Source of the DNA: Anaerolinea sp.
GTDB taxonomy: Bacteria > Chloroflexota > Anaerolineae > Anaerolineales > Anaerolineaceae
Length of the DNA stretch: 10,000 nt
Assembly: GCA_020216845.1 (NCBI GenBank)
Contig: JAIWNK010000150.1
Location: forward strand, 1-10,000
Direction of reading: 5' to 3'
In this document: piece after piece, positions 6,122-10,000 of the stretch
Layout: each line of letters starts with the position of its first letter
Position numbering within the stretch: position 1 is the first letter of the stretch
Made by a program: the position numbers and the translations under genes
Notes under the pieces: generated by a model
The model's database searches: none
Told to the model about the DNA's origin: nothing
Seen by the model: the letters and a program-made list of their open reading frames with translations, nothing else

Positions 6122-7861
6122 TCAGTGGGTGCGCGCTGCGGCAGCCCGTTGGCGCGCCAGCGCCAGGGCCTCTTCGGCGGCGCTGCGCCCGGCCTCACTC
6201 AGGCTGCCAATCATGGCGGCCAGCTCATCGCGGCGCGCATCGCCATCGAGCAGTTCCACCATCGTCAGCGTCCGGCCATCCTGCACCTGCTTGCGCACGC
6301 GAAAGTGTTGATCGCCAAAGGCAGCCAACTGCGGCAAGTGCGTGACGCACAACACCTGATGGGCACGCCCCAACTCCCACAGCTTTTCGCCCACCACCGT
6401 GCCAACCCGTCCGCCAATGCCCTGGTCAATTTCATCGAAAATCAGCGTCGGGATGGCATCGGCCTGCGTCAGAACGCGCTTGAGCGCCAACATGAGGCGC
6501 GAAGTTTCGCCGCCCGAAGCAATTTTGACCAGGGGCTTGAGTCCCTCGCCCGGGTTCGGGGCGATTAAAAACTCTGCCCGGTCACAGCCCGTTTCATCGA
6601 AGGCCACCACCTGACCATCCGCCAAGACCAGGCCGGTCAAATCGGACTCGTACCGCAATTCCACCTCAAAGCGCGCCCCCGCCATGCGCAAATCGTTCAG
6701 CTCCGCCTCAACCCCCTTGCTCAGAGTCTGTGCCGCCTGATGGCGCAGCGTCGAAAGCGCCTGCGCCTGCCCGGCCAGGGTATGCCGCAAGGCGTTCAGC
6801 TCCATCTCCAATTCAGCCAGGCGTTCTGCGGCATGGGTAATGCCATCCAGCTCTTGCCGGGCTGCCTGTGCATAAGCCAAAACCGACTCAAGGCTGCCAC
6901 CATATTTCCGCTTGAGCTGATGAAACAGCTCCAGGCGTTCTTCCACCACGTCCAAACGGTGCGGGTCCGGTTCAATCTGTTCCAAATAAAGGCGCAAGCT
7001 GCGCCCCAAATCGCTGATCGTTTCGGTCAGGGTCTGCGCTTGCTCACCCAGGGCCGCTTGTTGCGGGTCTAACCGTTCCAGACTGTGCAATGCTTGCACA
7101 AGCTGCCCCAACAAATCGCTCAATGAGGGCGATTCGGGCAAGCCCTCCTCCAACAGCAACAGCGCTTGTTCTGCCAGCGAAGCCAGGCTCTCCGCATTGG
7201 CCAGGCGATTGCGTTCCAGGCGCAATTCCTCTTCCTCGCCCAGGCGAATCTGCGCCCCTTCAATCTCTTGCAGCTGAAAGCTCAACAAATCGGCTCGACG
7301 AGCTGCATCCTGTTCCGATTGGCGGATGCGATTCCACTCACGCTGCACCGTCTGATAGCGCTGATACGTCTGCCGATAGGCTGCCAAAGCCGCCTCGCTG
7401 CCAGCCCAACGGTCCAGCAATCCCAAGTGCTGCCGCACATCCAACAGTGAAAGGTGCTCCGACTGCCCGTGAATATCCACCAGGTAGCTGCCAATTTCGC
7501 GCAGCAAACTGACATTGACACTGCGCCCATTGACCCGCGCCACACTGCGGCCATTGCTGCGCAGCTCCCGCCCCAAGGTCAGTTCTTCGTCGTTATCCAG
7601 CAAATCTTCACGCGCCAAAATTTCGCGCAATGCCGGGCCATTGACAACCGGAATGCGAAAAGTCGCTTCCAGGATTGCCCGGTCAGCCCCGCTGCGGATC
7701 ATGCTGACATCGGCGCGCCCGCCCACCAAAGCCGTGATGGCATCCAGCAAAATGGATTTTCCCGCCCCCGTCTCCCCGGTGAAGGTCGTCAAGCCGGGCG
7801 CAAAGTTCAGCGTCACTTCCTGAAGGATGGCAAAGTTTTGAATGCGCAGTTCGAGCAACAT
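6122..7861 (-). CDS. recN: DNA repair protein RecN (SMC-like ATPase)
   Basis: 579 residues, the usual RecN length of about 550-580. RecN is a cytoplasmic SMC-like ATPase that acts early at DNA double-strand breaks. The N-terminal half-domain begins MLLELRIQNFAIL and has Walker A GETGAGKS (29-36), with the RecN-typical GGRAD (47-51) and VDIHGQSEH (128-136). Long coiled-coil arms (about 155-385) flank the middle. The C-terminal half-domain carries the signature SGGETSR (449-455), Walker B TLIFDEIDQGIGG (472-484) and VTHLPQLAAF (506-515). All catalytic motifs are intact. The ATG at 7861 lies 1 nt after the stop codon of the upstream B-box gene and has no clear Shine-Dalgarno sequence, so it is probably translated by coupling. 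No LexA-type box was recognised near the operon. Confidence 0.96.
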   Translation of the reverse strand: MLLELRIQNFAILQEVTLNFAPGLTTFTGETGAGKSILLDAITALVGGRADVSMIRSGADRAILEATFRIPVVNGPALREILAREDLLDNDEELTLGRELRSNGRSVARVNGRSVNVSLLREIGSYLVDIHGQSEHLSLLDVRQHLGLLDRWAGSEAALAAYRQTYQRYQTVQREWNRIRQSEQDAARRADLLSFQLQEIEGAQIRLGEEEELRLERNRLANAESLASLAEQALLLLEEGLPESPSLSDLLGQLVQALHSLERLDPQQAALGEQAQTLTETISDLGRSLRLYLEQIEPDPHRLDVVEERLELFHQLKRKYGGSLESVLAYAQAARQELDGITHAAERLAELEMELNALRHTLAGQAQALSTLRHQAAQTLSKGVEAELNDLRMAGARFEVELRYESDLTGLVLADGQVVAFDETGCDRAEFLIAPNPGEGLKPLVKIASGGETSRLMLALKRVLTQADAIPTLIFDEIDQGIGGRVGTVVGEKLWELGRAHQVLCVTHLPQLAAFGDQHFRVRKQVQDGRTLTMVELLDGDARRDELAAMIGSLSEAGRSAAEEALALARQRAAAARTH

Positions 7862-7862
7862 A

Positions 7863-8408
7863 TCAACGAATTTGAATCCCAGACATGCGATAATAAACCG
7901 TGCTGCAAATCAAGAAGGTATAAGCCCCATACCAAAGCAACGGCCAGATATACCCGAAAGAAAATGTCTGCCCTGAGGACAAAAGCACCAAGAGGCTGAT
8001 CAGACTGGTCAACACCAGCGGCAAACTGCCCAGGCCGGCAGCCGCAGTCGTCAGCTGACTGAGCGCCTTGGAGCGACGGCGGCGCGTCAGCCAGCGCACC
8101 GCCTCCGATACAATCACGCCAATGATCGGCGCCAGGAAAATTGTAAAGAAGCCAATCGCCGCGCTGAAGCTGCCAATGAAACTGAGGATCCCGGCGACAA
8201 AGAAAGCCACAAAATAATCACTGGTTTTGGCGGTGTCGAACACGCGTTGTTGATTGTTGACACAGCGCTTGCAGCGGTATCCCGTCGGCGTCAACACAGC
8301 ACATTGGGAGCAAATTGGCTGTTCGCAGCGGTTGCAGCGCAACAACGTCTCACGGTCTGGGTGATTGACACAATGCATCACCAACGGATCAACAGAATTT
8401 TCACTCAT
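7863..8408 (-). CDS. B-box-like zinc-finger membrane protein of unknown function
   Basis: 181 residues in two parts. The N-terminal 50 residues hold a cross-brace type zinc-binding module resembling B-box fingers, with possible ligands Cys13, His16, Cys25, Cys28, Cys33, Cys36, Cys46 and Cys49 (CVNHP, LRCNRCEQPIC, YRCKRC). The rest is hydrophobic, with about four membrane helices (roughly 64-82, 84-104, 127-145, 153-172). A very basic loop, RWLTRRRRSKA (105-115), sits between helices two and three and is presumably cytoplasmic. The ATG at 8408 overlaps the nadK stop codon in an ATGA, and GAGG lies 4 nt before it; recN begins 1 nt after its stop. Small bacterial B-box/membrane proteins of this style are known but their role is not established. 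The position suggests only co-expression with NADP synthesis and repair, not a function. Confidence 0.82.
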   Translation of the reverse strand: MSENSVDPLVMHCVNHPDRETLLRCNRCEQPICSQCAVLTPTGYRCKRCVNNQQRVFDTAKTSDYFVAFFVAGILSFIGSFSAAIGFFTIFLAPIIGVIVSEAVRWLTRRRRSKALSQLTTAAAGLGSLPLVLTSLISLLVLLSSGQTFSFGYIWPLLWYGAYTFLICSTVYYRMSGIQIR

Positions 8409-9268
8409 AAAACCTCGCCAGCAGCAGGATTTTTTTGCATATACATCGTCAAGCTCCGATAAAAGTACCCCGGCTCCTGAAACCGAATGAAGCGGGCTCT
8501 CAGATCACTGTTTGTAATGCGAATTTCATCGCCGTCGCTCAAATCAACCGGCGGCAGGCCATCGCCACTCAGCACCGCCGGGTAGAGGTTGTCTTGCGGG
8601 CAAATCGTAAGCTGCGACGTTTCTGCAAGGACAATGGCTCGATCAATCGAAAGATGTGGCGCAACCGGCACAAGCAGAATATTGCGCAACTCCGGCGGCA
8701 AAACCGGGCCGCCCGAAGCCAAGGCATAGGCCGTTGAACCGGTCGGGGTTGCGGCAATCAATCCATCCGCCATATAGTTTGCCAGCAGGCTGCCATCAAT
8801 GTGCGCCTGCAAACGCACCGGACGCACCGCCGCCCCCCGACAAATCACCACCTCGTTGAGCACATCCCAGGCCTGCAAAAATCGCCCGGCGCGCCATTGT
8901 TCCGCATGTAACATCATGCGCGTCTCAATCCGAAAATCGCCATCCAGCACCCGGCGTAAAGCCATCGGCCACTCACTGCGCTCGACCTCGGTCAGAAAGC
9001 CAAAGCGCCCCATGTTGATGCCCAAAACAGGCACATCCTGCGCGGCCGCCATGCGGCTGGCGCGCAACATCGTGCCATCGCCGCCCAGGGCAATTAACAA
9101 ATCACAACCACAGGCCTGCACCTGCTGATCGGTCACCGGCGCGCACTGCACCGTTGCCACCCCCTCAGCGCGCAGCCAATCTGCCAAATGCTGCGCTTCG
9201 CGCGCCGCCTCCAACAAGGCCGGGTGTGAGAGTAAAATGACATGGTGTGGATGGAAGGAAGCGGACAC
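8405..9268 (-). CDS. nadK: NAD kinase (ATP-dependent NAD+ phosphorylation to NADP+)
   Basis: 287 residues, the normal size for bacterial NAD kinases (about 270-300), the cytoplasmic enzyme that makes NADP+. It has the family's diagnostic motifs: LIALGGDGTMLRA (58-70) with GGDGT at 62-66 and the likely catalytic Asp64, LGINMGRFGFLTEV (82-95), LNEVVICRG (137-145) with the NE pair, and the glycine-rich TPTGSTAYALASGGP (174-188). The C-terminal all-beta domain follows, with SDGDEIRI near 244-251. The start is a GTG at 9268 (MSASFHPHHVILLSHP). No convincing Shine-Dalgarno sequence precedes it, but a TACAAT box lies 7 nt upstream, consistent with a leaderless mRNA. The gene heads a nadK, B-box protein, recN operon; the nadK-recN proximity is common in bacteria. 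Confidence 0.96.
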   Translation of the reverse strand: MSASFHPHHVILLSHPALLEAAREAQHLADWLRAEGVATVQCAPVTDQQVQACGCDLLIALGGDGTMLRASRMAAAQDVPVLGINMGRFGFLTEVERSEWPMALRRVLDGDFRIETRMMLHAEQWRAGRFLQAWDVLNEVVICRGAAVRPVRLQAHIDGSLLANYMADGLIAATPTGSTAYALASGGPVLPPELRNILLVPVAPHLSIDRAIVLAETSQLTICPQDNLYPAVLSGDGLPPVDLSDGDEIRITNSDLRARFIRFQEPGYFYRSLTMYMQKNPAAGEVL

Positions 9269-9275
9269 AAACTCA

Positions 9276-9304
9276 ATTGTACCCGAAAACCAAACAAAAA
9301 AAGA
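9276..9304 (-). promoter_or_regulatory. Putative promoter of the nadK operon, probably leaderless
   Basis: On the minus strand TACAAT (9281-9276) lies 7 nt before the nadK GTG, which would put the start of transcription 1 nt before the start codon. The -35 region (about 9304-9299, TCTTTT) is a poor match and falls within the T-tract of the terminator just upstream. Confidence 0.5.
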
Positions 9305-9335
9305 AACTTCCGAAGCAAATTGCTCTTCGGAAGTT
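9295..9335 (-). terminator. Strong intrinsic terminator after the small membrane protein gene
   Basis: A perfect 11-bp inverted repeat (AACTTCCGAAG at 9305-9315 and CTTCGGAAGTT at 9325-9335) with a 9-nt loop is followed on the minus strand by TCTTTTTTT (9304-9296). This is a textbook rho-independent terminator for transcription arriving from the gene at 9368-9619. It separates that unit from the nadK operon. Confidence 0.92.
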
Positions 9336-9367
9336 CAAGCCTCGAGTTTCCGGTTCTCAGCCCGACT

Positions 9368-9619
9368 TTACATATTGCCAGTCTGGCCAATCACGTTCAG
9401 AATGATGCCCAGGATGATCGCACCCGTCCAAACGTACATGGGGGTCTTGAGTTGCAGTTCTTCTTCTTTGATATGCTGCCAACCCCAAATGTAGGTGTAG
9501 AGCATGCAAATCAGGCCCAAGATACCCTTCAACACACCTTCGCGTGAGAAGAGTTTGACCAGCACCCAAATGCCGACCACAAAAGAGATCAGGCTACCAA
9601 TGGCACTTAAAGTATTCAT
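9368..9619 (-). CDS. Small membrane protein with three predicted helices, function unknown
   Basis: 83 residues. I recognise no family. The start was set at the ATG at 9619, because GGAAGGAG lies directly upstream at good spacing; the in-frame ATG at 9640 would place the Shine-Dalgarno sequence inside the gene. Three hydrophobic segments are visible: about 4-23 (AIGSLISFVVGIWVLVKLF), 29-47 (a GILGLICMLYTYIWGW-type helix) and 63-80 (VWTGAIILGIILNVIG). A short charged stretch, KEEELQLK, lies between helices two and three. There is no signal-peptide cleavage site, so it is likely an integral inner-membrane protein. It lies 48 bp after the DUF2752 gene and is followed by the strong terminator, so it is the last gene of its unit. 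Confidence 0.78.
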   Translation of the reverse strand: MNTLSAIGSLISFVVGIWVLVKLFSREGVLKGILGLICMLYTYIWGWQHIKEEELQLKTPMYVWTGAIILGIILNVIGQTGNM

Positions 9620-9667
9620 TTGTTTCTCCTTCCAAACCAAAAATAAAAAACAGATTGAAACCGATCA

Positions 9668-10000
9668 TCAAACGACGCTGAACAACCGGAAACCCCAATA
9701 GACCAACAAGCCGAACAACAACAGCACGCTGATGCGTGTACGCTGTTCAAAAGCTTGCACCCACCCAACCAAACGGTTTCGCTGTGTCGCGGGGAGCACA
9801 GCCGCCACAATGAGCAAAAGCACACACGTCATCAAGATAGGGGCAAACGCATGAACGCGCAACGCTTCACCCACCTGCCCACGCAACAGCAAATCGGTCG
9901 CCTGCGTCAGGCCACAGCCCGGGCAGGGAATGCCAAGCGCAGCATGAACCGGGCAAGTCCAGCCCGGCAAACCAGCCAGGCTCAGCCCCACCTGCGCCAC
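9668..10000 (-). CDS. DUF2752 family membrane protein, N-terminus beyond the window
   Basis: The frame is open to the window edge, where the last codon is a GTG that may be an internal Val, so the true start is not visible. The visible 110 residues carry the DUF2752 hallmark: CPVHAALGIPCPGCGLTQA with three cysteines (16, 26, 29 counted from the window edge) and the GCGLTQA turn. This is followed by GQVGEALRVHAFAP, typical of the family, then a hydrophobic helix (about 54-70) and a second one (about 90-107). DUF2752 proteins are small membrane proteins of unknown function; the cysteine pattern suggests metal binding or redox chemistry, but this is inference. It is probably co-transcribed with the small membrane protein downstream. 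Confidence 0.85.
   Translation of the reverse strand: MAQVGLSLAGLPGWTCPVHAALGIPCPGCGLTQATDLLLRGQVGEALRVHAFAPILMTCVLLLIVAAVLPATQRNRLVGWVQAFEQRTRISVLLLFGLLVYWGFRLFSVV

Noticed and set aside
5965..6198. Minus-strand frame of 77 codons between recN and the SRP RNA
   Set aside because: It overlaps the recN end in another frame and runs into the SRP RNA promoter; no Shine-Dalgarno sequence or domain is seen.
1..10000. CRISPR arrays, tRNA genes, insertion sequences, prophage or defence genes
   Set aside because: I saw no regularly spaced repeats, tRNA cloverleaf signals, transposase or integrase motifs, or defence-type genes on either strand.

Overview
The window reads as a stretch of ordinary bacterial chromosome with moderately high GC. 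It is densely packed with housekeeping and accessory genes. The combination of a soluble GAF-GAF sensor kinase, a B-box-like zinc-finger membrane protein between an NAD kinase gene and recN, and a secreted protein resembling an S8-peptidase propeptide suggests Chloroflexota, probably an Anaerolineae-like lineage. This placement is inferred from gene content and protein style, not from a phylogenetic marker.

Left part (1-2430): the 5' end of a secreted protein gene (1-200, minus) leaves the window. It is preceded by a roughly 270-nt GT-rich leader and an exact TTGACA-N18-TATAAT promoter (477-506). Upstream lies a complete ABC-F ATPase gene (532-2430, minus).

Middle (2431-5810): a 47-bp divergent spacer with overlapping promoter-like elements separates the ABC-F gene from a plus-strand pair. 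The pair is a cytoplasmic GAF-GAF-HisKA_3-HATPase sensor kinase (2478-4166) and a class I SAM methyltransferase (4173-4925), 6 bp apart. The methyltransferase stop codon abuts the stop codon of a convergent second methyltransferase carrying a C-terminal zinc ribbon (4926-5810, minus).

The gap 5811-6121 is not empty. It contains the 4.5S-type SRP RNA gene on the minus strand (about 5850-5961), with its own TTGACA-N17-TATGCT promoter, a long terminal helix and a U-rich terminator.

Right part (6122-10000, all minus): nadK, a B-box/transmembrane protein gene and recN form a tight operon (4-bp overlap, then 1-bp gap) with a promoter-like -10 box just before the nadK GTG. A strong intrinsic terminator (9295-9335) separates this operon from an upstream pair: a small three-helix membrane protein (9368-9619) and a DUF2752-family protein cut by the window end (9668-10000).

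Read in minus-strand order, the right half is: DUF2752 and small membrane protein, terminator, nadK-Bbox-recN, SRP RNA, zinc-ribbon methyltransferase. I did not find a new defence, mobile or biosynthetic system. The most interesting signals are the SRP RNA in the gap, a repeated pattern of -10 boxes 7-8 nt before start codons without Shine-Dalgarno sequences (probable leaderless transcripts), and the long leader of the secreted protein gene.
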